Origin: Diphasiastrum complanatum
Lineage: Eukaryota > Streptophyta > Lycopodiopsida > Lycopodiales > Lycopodiaceae
NCBI GenBank assembly: GCA_029204225.1
Contig: CM055100.1
Coordinates: 49,070,877-49,134,876, forward strand
Length of the DNA: 64,000 bases
Reading direction: 5' to 3'
The notes under the pieces are model-generated. The model did not search any database. It saw only the letters and a program-made list of their open reading frames with translations, and had not been told where the DNA came from. Shown piece after piece: positions 1-11,162 of this stretch. The number at the start of each line of letters is the position of its first letter. Position 1 is the first letter of the stretch. A program made the translations under genes and the position numbers.

Positions 1-1196
1 CATGATCTTCATGATACACTTTGATCTCGGAAGCTGCCGAGTCACTGGGGAAACATACAGTCTGAACAAGATGAACTTGTTTTTTATCTTTCTTATCTTT
101 TTTAGTGAAAGGCCCCTTGGGACACTGTCTAACTGTGTGTCCCTTGCCCATACACACAAAGCACAAACGTTCTTGTTTGGCTTTCTCAAAATCATCTCGT
201 TTTAAGGGCTGTATGAGTGAAGGACATTTCTGAGGAGCTTCACTTTTAAATTTGTCTTCTTTCTTTCATTTTATAAATTTCTTTTTAAATTGAAAGTCTT
301 TCTGAGAAGGCTGCTCAGAAAGTGGCTGTTGTCTCGCCCTCTTCCTACCCACTGAATCATCATAGATTTGAGCATATCTGAGAGCTTGCTCAAGGGTAGT
401 AGGCGAGTTTCTTTGGACCTCTACTTTATATTCATCTTTGAGGCCACGGACAAATCCCCTGATTTTCTGATAGTCATCCATATTTTTAATCTTTAAAATT
501 GCTTCTCGATACTGCGAGATATATTGGATGAGGGACTTGTCCATTACTGTTCTTTCCCAGGCTTCCCAGGCTCTATCAAGTTCATTCTCTGGTAGAAATT
601 CTCTTAGGAAAGCTTCTTCAAAAGCTTTCCATGACCGGGGAGTCTGCCCAGTCTCCTGGAGATTTAACCACCACTTATAGGCCATAGGCCCTAAGGAAAG
701 ACTGGCCTCAATTGCTTGCAAATGGTCAGGGGTCTGTTTAAGAGCATGAATGTTCTTCCATTTGCTGAGGAAGGTTTGTAGAATATCTGCATTTCTATCC
801 TTCTCTTCCCCATTAAAAGTAGGAGGTTTTAAGTCTTTAAAAACACTGGGGTGAGACCGTAAAGTCTCACCCGAAACTGATGGAAGTGGAGAAGGGGATA
901 ACTCAGAAGTGGAGGGAAGTCTTCCTTTCGCGGAACTCAAAATCAAGCTTTTGAGTTCAGCGAACGAGTCGTCCACACTGGACTTGAAATTGGCTAATGC
1001 CAACTGAAAGTTCATCCACTTCTGTTACCAATTGGAGAAACTGCTCCTTGGTAACCAGTTCGTCGAGTTCTTCGGCGAACTGTTCCTGTTCTTCTACTTC
1101 CATGGGTTTCTTCCCTTTTCTGTAAGCCAAGGCTTCTGTTTCAAGTTCGTCGAAGCCTCTCTCAGGGGGTTGATCAGGTCCCTGAGGAGTGGTCAT
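1..1196 (-). pseudogene. Ty3/gypsy gag, broken, continuing off the left edge
   Basis: Gag polyprotein remnant that would form the capsid/nucleocapsid of a Ty3/gypsy retrotransposon particle. Reading leftwards, an acidic N-terminal stretch begins with MTTPQGPDQPPERGF at 1196; a frameshift between about 1015 and 957 leads into the capsid-like domain (266-1015), with KWWLNL and the WKAFEEAFLREF motif typical of the Retrotrans_gag family. A TGA at 266-268 interrupts the frame, which then continues in register to a CCHC zinc knuckle CFVCMGKGHTVRQC at 122-163. At least one frameshift and one stop make it non-functional. The primer site and LTR lie just upstream at 2086-2460, so this is the 5' end of an element whose pol lies outside the window. 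Family is clear; the exact lineage is not. Confidence 0.85.
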
Positions 1197-2085
1197 CTTT
1201 AGAACTGAAAGAGAACTACCTTAACTTCTGAAGGAAAAAAAGTCTAAAAGACTAATTTACAACTGTACAAGGGAAAGGAAAGATGACTTAGCTATTTCTG
1301 AGGACTGTACTTCCAAAGAAAGAATGAAGAGGAACCCTTTCAGCTCTTTTCCCCCAAGATTTCAGACCTGCTGTCTCGAAGAATGCCAGTTTGAAGCTTC
1401 AAAACGGTGCCAAATTTCCCGGTTCTTTGAGGATACTAGCTCACTGGTCTGATTGCAACCCAACTGGCTCGTTTACTTCTGATTTGAGACCCAAAAAGTA
1501 TTTCAATTTCTGATTTTGGAGTCTCCCTACCCTCGCTGGCTGGACAGCCACATGTCTGGCCCAATTTTCTAAAATTCAAGGCCCAGAACTTGCTTGAAAC
1601 TCTGATCTGACTTCAAGTAGTAGGTCGCTGGTCTGTGGCAGTCTAGTTTGATGTTCAAACTACTGAAAAATCCTCAAAAACAGTGATGAAAAACTAATTT
1701 TTCATCTCCCTATCCAGCGTTGGCCCTGCTAAGAAAAAGTGTTTGAAAACCCTTCAAATTTCCTTAGATTTCTCTGAAATTTCAGAGATAGATTTCTGAT
1801 CCCTCACCGATGGATCAGCACCACCCTTTCTCCTCAAAAATCCGCTCTGATTCCCCGAATCTGATGGCAAAAATCAGAGATGAAGACTAAATTTACAACG
1901 CTGGACCTGCTCTAGAAATTTTAACTAATTTCTCTCTGACCAGCAAGTAAATCCACCAAGATTTCCTCAGTAGGAGACTGTTCCTACAGCGAGTCTCCTC
2001 CTCTATTTCTTTCTGAGAACTTGAAGAAGTTCTGAGCAATCTAGCTACTTTCTCCACTACTGAAAACTGAGTTCCCTAGGATGGA
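1197..2085 (-). other. Untranslated leader of the gypsy element
   Basis: About 890 bp between the primer-binding site and the gag start. I see no open frame. Several short related phrases recur (for example 'ctccctac' and 'gatttctgag'-like strings at 1500-1980), giving it a loosely repetitive look. Its place between PBS and gag fits the 5' leader where dimerisation and packaging signals usually lie. Confidence 0.6.
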
Positions 2086-2101
2086 GATGGCTCTGATACC
2101 A
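2086..2101 (-). promoter_or_regulatory. Primer-binding site, initiator tRNA-Met
   Basis: On the minus strand the sequence TGGTATCAGAGCCATC begins one base inside the LTR end. The first 13 bases match the complement of the 3' end of plant initiator tRNA-Met, the usual primer for minus-strand DNA synthesis. This fixes the element's orientation and one LTR boundary. Confidence 0.9.
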
Positions 2102-2102
2102 G

Positions 2103-2460
2103 TGTAATAGATCCTAACACCACAGTAGGGCAAACACTAACTGATCCACCCAACCTTGCCTACTCCCTGATATAGAGTAAGCCCCTCCTAGCCCAGTGTG
2201 AGGACTGGTAGCATGCTACTGCCAAGTGTCGGCCATGTGGCACTGACGTGGCCGACTGCACGTCGGGACCCAACTGGGGGCCCTATCCTACTGACAAGGT
2301 CCCTAGGCTGTGTTAGGCCCGCCATGGCTATGGACCGTGCTGGGGCACACTACTCACATTGTCTTGCCCTGTTGGTCATGTACGCTGGACACGACCCTGA
2401 CTGTGGTATCTGACCTATCTGTGTCCTCTAGGGTTCGGCACTGGTTACGAGCTCGTAACA
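2103..2460 (-). repeat. 5' LTR of the gypsy element
   Basis: 358-bp candidate LTR, bounded on the primer-site side by ...TTACA and on the other by TGTTACGAGC on the minus strand, so ends are TG...CA. The outer boundary is inferred from the terminal TGT/ACA pair; the second LTR is beyond the left edge, so it cannot be confirmed by alignment. The outer end contains the palindrome GTTACGAGCTCGTAAC (2443-2458). Confidence 0.6.
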
Positions 2461-4119
2461 GTTTCCTTCCATCCTCCCTGTTCACTCATTTGAGCAACCC
2501 ATCCTAACGTCTATCGCCACCACTTCCACCCCGCTCACACCTCTCTCCACTTCATACCAACAGGGTGCCGAGGGCGATAAACCATTGTCTGATGACGCAT
2601 TTGCTCAACAAACATATACCAGATTTTCTCAACTTGCTGATCCTACACAGCCGAAAAACATGGTCGAGCCTGAGACACTCATTGAAGATGATGTTGCTGT
2701 GCAGATTATTCCACCACCACAGTGGCCAGCACACGCACCAAAACACACACTGACGGTCCCCATGGATATTTTTGGGCACCTTTGTTAAGGAGGCGGTGGC
2801 GACCAAAGCAATAATGGACATCCGGATAGTAAAACTGGCAACAGATAATACAACGCTACGAACCGAACTCACCAAACTCCAGCAAGACCTGCAGTTGGCC
2901 AGTCAGCAGGCGCAAAAGGATGAGGTCCTTAAGTTGAAGAAGCACGAAGATAGCCTCCAAGCCTACATCACGGGCCTCTCAAAGGCAGCCACGGGTGCCT
3001 CAACAAAAGTCCAGGAGCTCCAGCAAGAAGCTGCAAAGGCTAGCCCCCCTCCAGGCACAACTACATATTTATGAAACGGATAACACACGCCTGGAAGTAG
3101 AGGTGCAAGCGTTCCAAAATGAGAAGGTTGACTGGTTAGCCCAACTAGTACCTGCAGATAGGTCGCTCATGCAAGTAGAAATGAATCTCTACAAGTAGCA
3201 GGTGCTGGTATACGCACAAATCCTGAACAACTACTAGGCCAAATTCAACAAGTATCGCGCAAATGCCAACCAAGAGCTCAATTAGTCAAAAAGCGCCCTC
3301 AAGGCGTGCCAGAATCTCATGGCACAGAAACCTCAACTAGCCCCAGTGGTGCTTCCACCGCCACCGATTTTGATGCTGCGCAGGCTACCCTGACACCACC
3401 CAGCAAGCGGATCCCCGAGCTAAGCACAAGCCTCCTCATCCCAAGGCTCAAGATCCATTTCTGCCAGCCACGCATTCAGAAGACCAAAATCGGTATAGGA
3501 TGAAATCAATGCCTACCTGGTCCAATACTCCTATGAAAGCTCACACGGCAGCTGGCAACTACCAGTCACAATCAAAGAGGTCAAAGGCAACGAGCAAGCC
3601 TTTATTCCAGCATTGGCCCCTCAACCAGAATGGCACAGGAAGCTGTTTGAAAGAAAACTTGCGGCCATCAGGGCATATTTCACGAGTCCAGGCCAACTAC
3701 GGGTCAATGCCCACTACGTCCCCTGCCCACGCAGATCAAAATGGGCGGAGTGCGGCACCCCAGTGGACAAGATTACCATCAAAACCCTGAACTGGCCAAA
3801 GATCCATTCTGAATATGGGTGGAAGACGGACGTAGACACCAAGCGGGCTCTAGTTCAGTTTTCTAAGAAATTTGTAAATTGTCCAGATCCCACAGTTCGC
3901 GTGGCTGCACAATATGCCCGATACTTGGAGTATTTGATGGGTGTTGCCACCAAATGGGACAAATTTCTCCCATCGATTTGTTTTGACCCGAACACGGCCC
4001 TGGCATCACAAAAAGTCGAAGACCAATTGCTAGTGGCCCGAGTGTACTATAGAGCGGCACTTCTCGGCAACCCTTGCAATCCAGATTTCAAGCCTGGATT
4101 GAGCAAAATTGGCTCATAG
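2461..4119 (+). pseudogene. Degenerate ~550-codon ORF: Pro-rich, coiled coil, globular C-terminus; unknown
   Basis: Not recognised. One coding track can be followed on the plus strand through several frameshifts and stops: an acidic/proline-rich N-terminus (frame open from about 2460 to 2788), a heptad-like coiled coil (2772-3200; Leu/Gln/Lys-rich, for example LRTELTKLQQDLQLASQQ), a second Pro-rich linker (about 3300-3420) and a compact C-terminal region (3500-4118) rich in Trp, Tyr and Phe with WPKIHSEYGWKTD and ARYLEYLMGVATKWDKFLP. It ends 172 bp before an LTR beginning TGATAG at 4291, the position of an accessory ORF or of gag in a non-autonomous element. No zinc knuckle, protease or RT motif is visible. 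It could also be a captured host gene. Confidence 0.5.
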
Positions 4120-4290
4120 CACAAGTCCTTCTACCTTACCAAAGGACTAGAAGAGCACAACAAGATTGGACTTCATGGAAGAGGTGACCAGATATCTCAT
4201 CCACCAATGATGCGCTAAACGGAGCTTATACTAAGCCCCATTGTGCTGAGGGATCGACACTACTTCAGGTCGGAGGCCCTGTTGAGGGTA

Positions 4291-4835
4291 TGATAGTGTA
4301 AATAAATAAATTAGCCAAAAATACTTGCGATGGTCATGGCATCTTGCATGTATACACCCATGGCCCAATGAGCACTTGTAAATAAATAATTTTGACAATA
4401 AACTTGACTTTGGGCCATGTAATTAAAATAATATCAGAAGGCCAAAGTTAAGCTTAAGTTAAGTTACTAATTTTTTTGGGATTAGTGAAAAGTCAAATGG
4501 TGGTAGGTGGGGTGTGTTTTTTCTTGCACCATAGATTCATTTGTGTTTCTTGTGAATGGTGTGGATTACAATCCCATGTTTTGCAAGTAGCCAATAGGAA
4601 GCAAGGGGCAAGGGCCACCCCAAAGATAAAAAGGCACCATTTGTAACCCATTTCCAGGCTTGATTGAGAGGAGGAGACTCTACTATTTTGTGAGCTCAAG
4701 CATCCTCATTTGCTAATCAATCTTGCTTATGCTCTTGTTGTGATTTGCTTGTTGTTTTAGTTTTCATTGTTCTTGCTTTATGCTAGTTAAAGTTTCTCCA
4801 TAAGCATGACATTGAGCATTTGAGCTAACCTCCAT

Positions 4836-4840
<5 letters not shown>
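4291..4840 (+). repeat. LTR of a plus-strand gypsy-type element
   Basis: Starts TGATAGTGTAAATAAATA directly after a short purine run (ttgagggta), as a 3' LTR follows its polypurine tract. A TATA-like box (gataaaaaggc, about 4626) is followed by a GA-rich leader, typical of plant gypsy U3/R junctions. The right boundary is unclear because a CT tract begins at 4841. It is probably the 3' LTR of the element carrying the 2461-4119 ORF. Confidence 0.5.
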
Positions 4841-4894
<54 letters not shown>

Positions 4895-4912
4895 CTCGCT
4901 CTCTCTCTCTCT
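4841..4912 (+). repeat. (CT)n microsatellite
   Basis: About 72 bp of CT repeats with two CG interruptions near its right end, at the junction between an LTR and gypsy pol debris. Confidence 0.95.
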
Positions 4913-5574
4913 TCTACCTCTACCTCTCTCTCCTTCTCTGTTCACCCTCAATCAAGATGAATGCATGTGGTTAGATTTATCGTCCTTTTTCTTAACAAGT
5001 AAAATAGGAGAGGTGAAGGGTGAATAACTAGGATAGACATACCCTAGCTTGAGATATTCCTCCAAAATCCTTCTGACTTCCTCCTCCTCTTTGAGGCTCA
5101 TTCTATAAGGAGAGTCGAGACCTATATACCAGACTTGCCTCCGGAACAAGCTCAATGTGATGCTCAACATTACTTCTAGGTGACAATCTCTTTCGCATGT
5201 CACTGATTAACATATGTTTAAGCTGAGCATGGATAGACTTCTCTAGCTCACTTGTTGGGTCACACCTATGCCACAATGGAGATGCATATGATATAGAAGA
5301 TACAAAAATAGATGAAATTGATTGTGGATCATCGATGAATGTGCTTATTTGATTACCATCAAAACATGAATCAACATTCACACAACACAACCACAAATAT
5401 AGCAAGTCCATTCTCTTTATTTGCATATAGGTGATAAACAAGACCTTAACATATGGTCTCTCGCCTTTAAGACATGAGCCATACCCTCATGTCTGAACTT
5501 ACACACATGCACAGTAAGTCATCCAAAATTTTCTGATCCTTGGTGCTATAAAAGATAAAGCTTCTTGCTTGTGT

Positions 5575-5582
5575 GTCAAAAA
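5575..5582. repeat. Left 8-bp target-site duplication of the hAT MITE
   Basis: gtcaaaaa flanks the left terminus; gtaaaaaa at 6383-6390 flanks the right. Seven of eight bases match, the TSD length expected for hAT transposons. Confidence 0.75.
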
Positions 5583-6382
5583 CATAGTTGCAGCGAATCT
5601 CGATTCGCTGGGTCTGCGATTCGCGGGTCGCGATTCTGCGAATCGCGATTCGCGACCCAGAATCGCAAAAAAAAAACAAAATTTTTTTTTTTTTGGAAAA
5701 ATAGCTTATTGCTGAAATTTTTTTAGGGGATCAATGGTCAAACCAGCATTTTGCCTCTCATAAGTGCAGTAGATGAGGCACAAACAGATCTTATTTTCAG
5801 TAGCTATCCGGTTGTCATTTGCTCTGGTTTTCATTAAATGTTAATGCTACAGTTTGGACTATGAACTGTATGGATGATGATCACTTTTGCAATTGGTTCA
5901 CTGGAGATGTGAGTGCAATGTACATATAGTTGGGGGCATAAATAATGGGCCCTTCTCAGCGCGCATTTGGACCCCATTTTTATCTACAGGGGGGCGGTGG
6001 CATTTTTATCTACAATGTCTATATAGCAAGAAGCTCTAGGGGGTTCAGGGGACAGTAGCCCCCCGAGAAACGGGGGGTTCGGGGGGCGGTAGCCCCCTGG
6101 TTGGGGGTTTGGGGGGCAACGCCCCCCCGACGGTAAGGCCTCTTCATGATTTGGCCTTCCAACTCCCCGAGTGAAAACACACTTTTTGGTGTTTCGCACC
6201 CGAAACAGTCAGCAAACTACACAATCATAATCCCCTCGATCAGAGCTTTCATCTGATACCCATATTGCCTAAAAAAATTTCAAAAAAAAAAAAAATCGAT
6301 TCTACACGATTCTGGGAAAATCCCGAATCGCGAATCGGAATCGCGATTCTGATCGCGATTCGGGAGTGGCGCTGCAACTATG
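5583..6382. mobile_element. Non-autonomous hAT-type MITE, 800 bp
   Basis: Perfect 13-bp terminal inverted repeats CATAGTTGCAGCG (5583-5595 and its complement at 6370-6382), flanked by an 8-bp duplication with one mismatch. Both subterminal regions (about 5596-5665 and 6296-6365) are packed with palindromic copies of CGAATCGCGATTCG-like motifs, as hAT transposase-binding repeats often are. The centre (about 5985-6135) is a G/C-run block with the phrase ggggttcggggggcggtag. No transposase ORF is present, so mobility would need enzyme from elsewhere. It sits inside decayed gypsy pol DNA. Confidence 0.8.
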
Positions 6383-6700
6383 GTAAAAAACAATCCTAAA
6401 AAAGGTGTCTTCCAAGAAAGAAATGCATAGTTCGTCTTTCTTGACCTTTTCCTTTTGCCTTAAAGTGAGGAGAGACTTGTCATAAGCACGACGAGCCTTA
6501 GGAGATGCCAATTTGCACTTTAAAGTCTGCTTCATTTGGAGACAATCCTTCTGCAAAAGGCCCTTCTTACCAGCTTGTCCTGGCCTTCATGAACCATTCT
6601 TTTGGGGTCAATTTGGCACTCCAAATTCAGGCTTGTTGCACACATTACTTTGAAAGTTTAGCATTGTTGCAACTAACTCTTCCAAGGTTTGATCCTATGA

Positions 6701-7165
6701 TGAAAGACCCGGATGGAATTCGAGTCTGCTGTCTATGGGCTACTGCCTGCTGTAATAGATCTACAATCCTCCAGAGTATAGACAGACACTGCTGACCTAC
6801 GTTACAATTCATTTAAGTATTCAACAAGATAAAACCAGTGTGCGGAATATGAATTAAACAGCTGATTACGAACAGACAACAATCAGACATTAAAGCATTC
6901 GAGATCATTTAACATGTGCATCAAAGCTACTATATTATCAATGATCTTCTTTCTTGTAAGCATTTTTGTGACAAACCCACACAGCGCGTCGGCGTGAGAG
7001 GCACTATCTCTCTCTCACGAACTATATCAGATCGTCTCGCTTACTAGCGGACTTCTGGGACATCAACTAGAAACACTGTGCTTAGCTCACATTGATGTTC
7101 TATCAATTTCATGTATCAACCGATTCCTTCATCTTCAATCTTATTATATAGATGGAGAATAAAAA
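6701..7165 (-). repeat. Copia element 1, 3' LTR, outer part
   Basis: Starts tgaaagacccggatgg and is colinear with 12357-12830, the matching part of the 5' LTR, with scattered substitutions. The rest of this LTR resumes at about 8985 after an inserted copia fragment. The 5-bp flank (tatga) does not match the flank outside the 5' LTR (ccctc), so no target duplication can be shown. Confidence 0.8.
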
Positions 7166-7172
7166 AAATGTT

Positions 7173-7990
7173 TTATGAAAAATTGTCAAAATCTATCTTG
7201 AATATTTTTTGTGTTTCTAGTTTGTGAGAAAATATCACATGTGTGGAGCATGTTCCCACATGTAGAATAGTTTAGTCATGTTGACTTTAGGGGTATCATA
7301 AAGATTTTGTATCAAGCATCTTGGTGTAGAACTTTGATAGGGCAAATTTCGGCTTTAGACGTCAAATGGTCAAGTACACATGTTTTGTCATGATTAGGCC
7401 AAAATTCAATTGTGATGTAACTCGAGCTAGTTAGGTTGCTTACACATGTCAAGTTTAGGTTTGATGAGTGATGCACCCTACGTGGTGGCAAAAGTCAAAG
7501 GGTCCAATCATAAGTGAGAAAATTGGTAGAAGGGCCCAATCAAAATCAAAGGATGTGAAGTCACTCATCCAATAGGATGTTAGAGGTCTTAGAAAAGGGG
7601 TCTAATAGAAATTAATCTTGGATCTCCGTGAGTTTCTATATGTACTTTCATTTCCTTCATTAATGTATCAGAGATCTATGAGTTTTTGAGTCAATTTGGA
7701 GATTTGCCAATTTTGCTTGTATTGCTTTCTCTCTCTAGATGAGCCCAAAAGTGGTATTTTCTCTCTCTACCTAAGGAGAGGAGCTTTTTGGAGCTTAGTC
7801 TATTTCATGAAGTCTTCCACACATGTGAAACACCTTTTGGTAATGAATGAATGCATGTAGAATGGTCTTTTTGCCTTAGATCTTGTCATTGATCTTGGAT
7901 TTCAATCAATAGGTGATCTACAGTGCATGAGCCAAGCTTAGGAGATCAATTTCACACATTAGGACATTCCCACATGTGTGAATTTTCACA
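7173..7990 (+). repeat. LTR (copy A) of copia family 2
   Basis: 818 bp, nearly colinear with 27148-27974 and the reverse complement of 24613-25444. The first bases are mutated (TATGAAAAATTG against TGTGAAAAATTG); the end is ...TTTTCACA. A degraded initiator-Met primer site, aggtatcacagcc, follows at 7991. It carries several CACATGTG palindromes (7236, 7820, 7971). It lies within the 3' LTR of copia element 1. Confidence 0.85.
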
Positions 7991-8984
7991 AGGTATCACA
8001 GCCTACCTAAGCTTTTGATGCATCTATCATCCATAGTTTCAAAAATTTCATGAAAATCAAGATCTAGAGAGTGTTGATTGCATCTCCCATGCTATCTCAA
8101 GGAAATTTGGATCAAGAGGATCATTATCATAATGATTGAATCATTTCAGGTACTGTATGGAATTCAATGTGCAGGAACGTGTGAAGTACAGCCAAGTTCA
8201 TTTGGAAAGTTCTCTTCCAAGTTATATCCAAATTTGGTGCTAGATAGCTTGTTTGAAAGCTAGTTTTTGTAGCAATTTGTTTCAATCCATTTGGTAGAGC
8301 CAATTAAAATCTATAAGCTTTTGAAGAGGGTAAGGTAGGGCACCTAGACTTGTGTGGACACATTTGGTTTGATCATATCTTGCTAGTTTGACCAAAAAAT
8401 TCAAGAAGAGGCTTGCCAATGTCATCTATTTAAGATCTAGTCATCATTTTGAGGTCATAGCCACTTTCTTTCATACAATTGGCTTGTATTTGAGTGATTT
8501 GTAGATTCTTTGAGTGTTTCACATGTACCAAAGATAGTTTGACCCAAACTTTGCCTATACTCCATCAATTGATGAGAGGTTGATCAAGTTTGAGAGAGAT
8601 TGGTAGAGCTAGTGAGGTTCATCTCACATTTTGTTGTAAGACCTTGCATAAGAGTTGGTAGTACACCTTTCAAGGATCCTATAGTGAGAGAGAAGCAACA
8701 CTTTATTGTCTAATTCACAAGGAGTCTTCAATATTACATGGCATTTATGGGTTCCTTTCTATTGGAATCTAGTGAGAGACTATCTACCTCCAACTATTCT
8801 ATTTGGAAGGCTAGAATGGAGTCCATTTTGGTGCTCCAAGATGTGATGAAGATTGTGCTAGGACTTGAGGAGGAGCCTCAAGAGCTCCAAGAGGTCCAAA
8901 AGTACAAAACGAGAGCTATGATGGCTCTACATACCATAAAGATAAATGTTTCAAATGAATTGTTGTGTGATATTGGCTCATGTA
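7991..8984 (+). pseudogene. Copia family 2 leader and gag start, truncated
   Basis: The primer site (7991-8003) is followed by a ~740-bp leader and a gag start at 8738: MAFMGSFLLESSERL, then NYSIWKARMESIL, the usual opening of plant Ty1/copia gag. The frame stays open until about 8980, where the sequence abruptly becomes the inner part of copia element 1's 3' LTR. Only about 80 gag codons remain and pol is absent. The first ~140 bp of leader also match 24450-24595. Non-functional fragment; how the 3' part was lost (deletion or recombination) is not visible. Confidence 0.7.
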
Positions 8985-9213
8985 CCGCATTCAGTCTTCG
9001 TGTCTTCTTCGTCCTTCGTTTCTTCTTCGGCCTTTGGCTTTGCCATTGGCTTTCTTTGGGTCCACGAACATTTTACTTTCGTCTGCGGGTATCCATCAGT
9101 CCTTGAAGCTTTGGTCTTCGCATTCGGACAATTCCCTTGTGTTTGTGCAGACATGTGCTCGAAAGCTAGCAAAAGCTTTGTGGCTCAAAACATTTTGTTT
9201 TTTCAACTCCCTC
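8985..9213 (-). repeat. Copia element 1, 3' LTR, inner part
   Basis: Colinear with 12955-13176. On the minus strand a purine tract (gagagggag, about 9214-9222) precedes TTGAAAAAACAAAATG, the counterpart of the 5' LTR start TGTTAAATAAAC with the leading TG lost. About 125 bp present in the 5' LTR (about 12830-12955) is missing here, replaced by the inserted fragment. Confidence 0.8.
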
Positions 9214-11162
9214 TCAAAGCATGGTAGCTTTACAACTCCTACACTCTTCCTTTGTCTTTCGAACAATCATTTGTCCAAGGCCTTAGTGAAAATGTCTGCC
9301 ACCATTTGCTTCATTCCAATGAAGCTGGTCTTCGATTCGTTTCTTGCGACTAGGTCCCTTATCAAATGATATTTGATTGCAATGTGTTCTGTCCTTGAGT
9401 GAAACATGGGATCCTTCGTCAAGTGTATGGAAGAAGTGTTATCCATCTGCAAAATCAGAGGCTCTTCACCCAGTCCATCGAGGAACTATTTTAGCCATAT
9501 GATTTTGTTGGCCATCTTCGCAACTACAACACATTCTGCTTCGCATGATGATTGAGCTATGATGGTCTGACCCAGAGAATTGCTGCATCTACTGCAATGG
9601 TGCACCCTCCTGAGACACTTTTACAGTCGTCTTTGAGTGATGCCCAGCTACCATCACTATAGGAGTGCATCTGGAATCCTGCATCACGAGAATAACATAG
9701 TCCGAAATCCTTCGTCTTTTGAAGGTAGTGTAGGATTCGCTTGGCAATTCTAGTGCATTAAGCCTGGGTTTGTGCTGAACTGGCTCATCCTAAACATAGC
9801 ATAAACAAAGTCAAGGTGTTTGTTATCCGCTAGATACATAAGTGATCCAATTAGCCTCCTGTAAGACATGTGTTGCATCGTCTCTTGCTCTTTGTCAGTC
9901 TTCGGACTATCTTCGTTTGTCAGAATTGTTCCTGCAAGCATTGGGGTATTGGCCCCTCATCCCAAAATCATCTAGGATTTTCTAGATGTACCTGGACTGG
10001 TGAAGGTATAGCTTCCCTTCGTCATAGTCACGGTCAATTTGCAAGCCTAGATAACATCTGGCTTCTTCTAGGTCTGTTATCTTGAAATGTTTCAAGATGT
10101 CACTCTTCACCTCGACAATTAGCTCTTCGCTTTTGCACAATATCACTGTGTCGTCCATGTACACAGCAACAATGATGATCTCCCCGTCTGTGATTCTCAC
10201 ATAAACATTGGAATCAGTGATCAGTGGCTCAAAGCCTAATGATTGTAGAGCATGATCTTTCTTCTTGTACCATTGTCGCGCGGATTGCTTCAATCCGTAG
10301 ATACTTCTGTGCATTCGGCATGCATAGGTAGGAAGTGACTCGTAGATGTAACCTGGAGGTTGGTCCATATAGACTTCTTCGTCTAATTCGCCATGCAAGA
10401 ATGTTGTCTTCTCATCGACAATGTGAATTTTGAGATCATAAGCGGTTGTATATGCAAATAGCAAACGTAAGGATGCATGCTTCACGACAGGAGAGATGGT
10501 CTCAGTGTAGTCAATACCATATTTTTGAGAAAAACCCTTCGCTACAAGTCTGGCTTTGTACCTCAAAATATTTCCATTCGGTCCATACTTCAGTTTGTAT
10601 ATCCATTTGCATTGCACGGTCTTCTGTTATCTGGACTGTCAATGGCTTCCTCGAATATTTGTGGTTCACCACTAAATCCACAGAACTCTTCGAATGTTGA
10701 AGCCGAGTTGCCTGGCACGAATCTGGCTGGTGCTCTTCGTCCTCTTGTTGATCTCCTAGGAGATTCTTTGGGTACTGCAATGCCTTTGCCTTTGTCTCTT
10801 CGGCTAGGTCCGAAACCATTTTGGTTTACCGATATCCTTGCTACAAGTGGGCTTGCGGTCCTTTCTTCGTCTGATTTGTCGCTCAGTTGATGTGGAGTTC
10901 GAACATCTTCGTCTGAGTGTTCGGGTTCTGCTCCCTCTGTCATGGTCGGCAGGTCATAGTACTACTTTCCTTAGACTTTAGAGCTGGCTGAATCATCGTC
11001 GGCCATTGTTCTGGTCTCGTCAAACTTGACATCTCTGACTATCTTCACTTGATTCGTCTCTAGTATGTAGACCCTGTAGTATGACAAATGGTTGTCATAC
11101 CCGACAAGATATCTTTGTTCGAATTTCTCAGTCTTGATGTAATGAAGTGAGAGGTTGCTCAT
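9214..11162 (-). pseudogene. Copia element 1 pol: integrase tail, RT and RNase H
   Basis: Reading leftwards: an integrase C-terminal motif (LVGYDNHLSYYRV ... RDVKFDE, 10971-11162), an acidic/Arg-rich linker (10590-10943), reverse transcriptase (9982-10617) with KARLVAKGFSQKYGIDY, the SIYGLKQSARQW line and an intact catalytic YMDD (VAVYMDDTVIL), then RNase H in pieces (9750-9941; 9453-9740 with YSDGSWASLKDD; 9267-9452 with SRTEHIAIKYHLIRD and DIFTKAL). The integrase catalytic core and about 35 residues at the RT N-terminus are deleted, and several frameshifts occur in RNase H. The domain order PR-INT-RT-RH defines Ty1/copia. Not active, although the RT segment is well preserved. Confidence 0.9.

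Larger units (their letters stand above)
4952..6700 (-). pseudogene. Ty3/gypsy pol fragment (RT N-terminus and upstream spacer), split by a hAT MITE
   Basis: Reading leftwards from about 6700, degraded frames (6390-6556, 5440-5582) run into VEHHIELVPEASLVYRS and then YRMSLKEEEEVRRILEEYL, ending in SPILLVKKKD. These are the hallmark lines before and at the start of Ty3/gypsy reverse transcriptase (the HxIxL approach segment, then YRMSxxE and SPxxLVKKKD). A frameshift separates 5103-5441 from 4952-5203; the RT stops before its catalytic motif. The 800-bp MITE at 5583-6382 interrupts the spacer. No PBS or LTR can be assigned with confidence. Non-functional. Confidence 0.7.

Noticed and set aside
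6700-6701. Target-site duplication for copia element 1
   Set aside because: The flanking pentamers tatga and ccctc differ, so no duplication is claimed.
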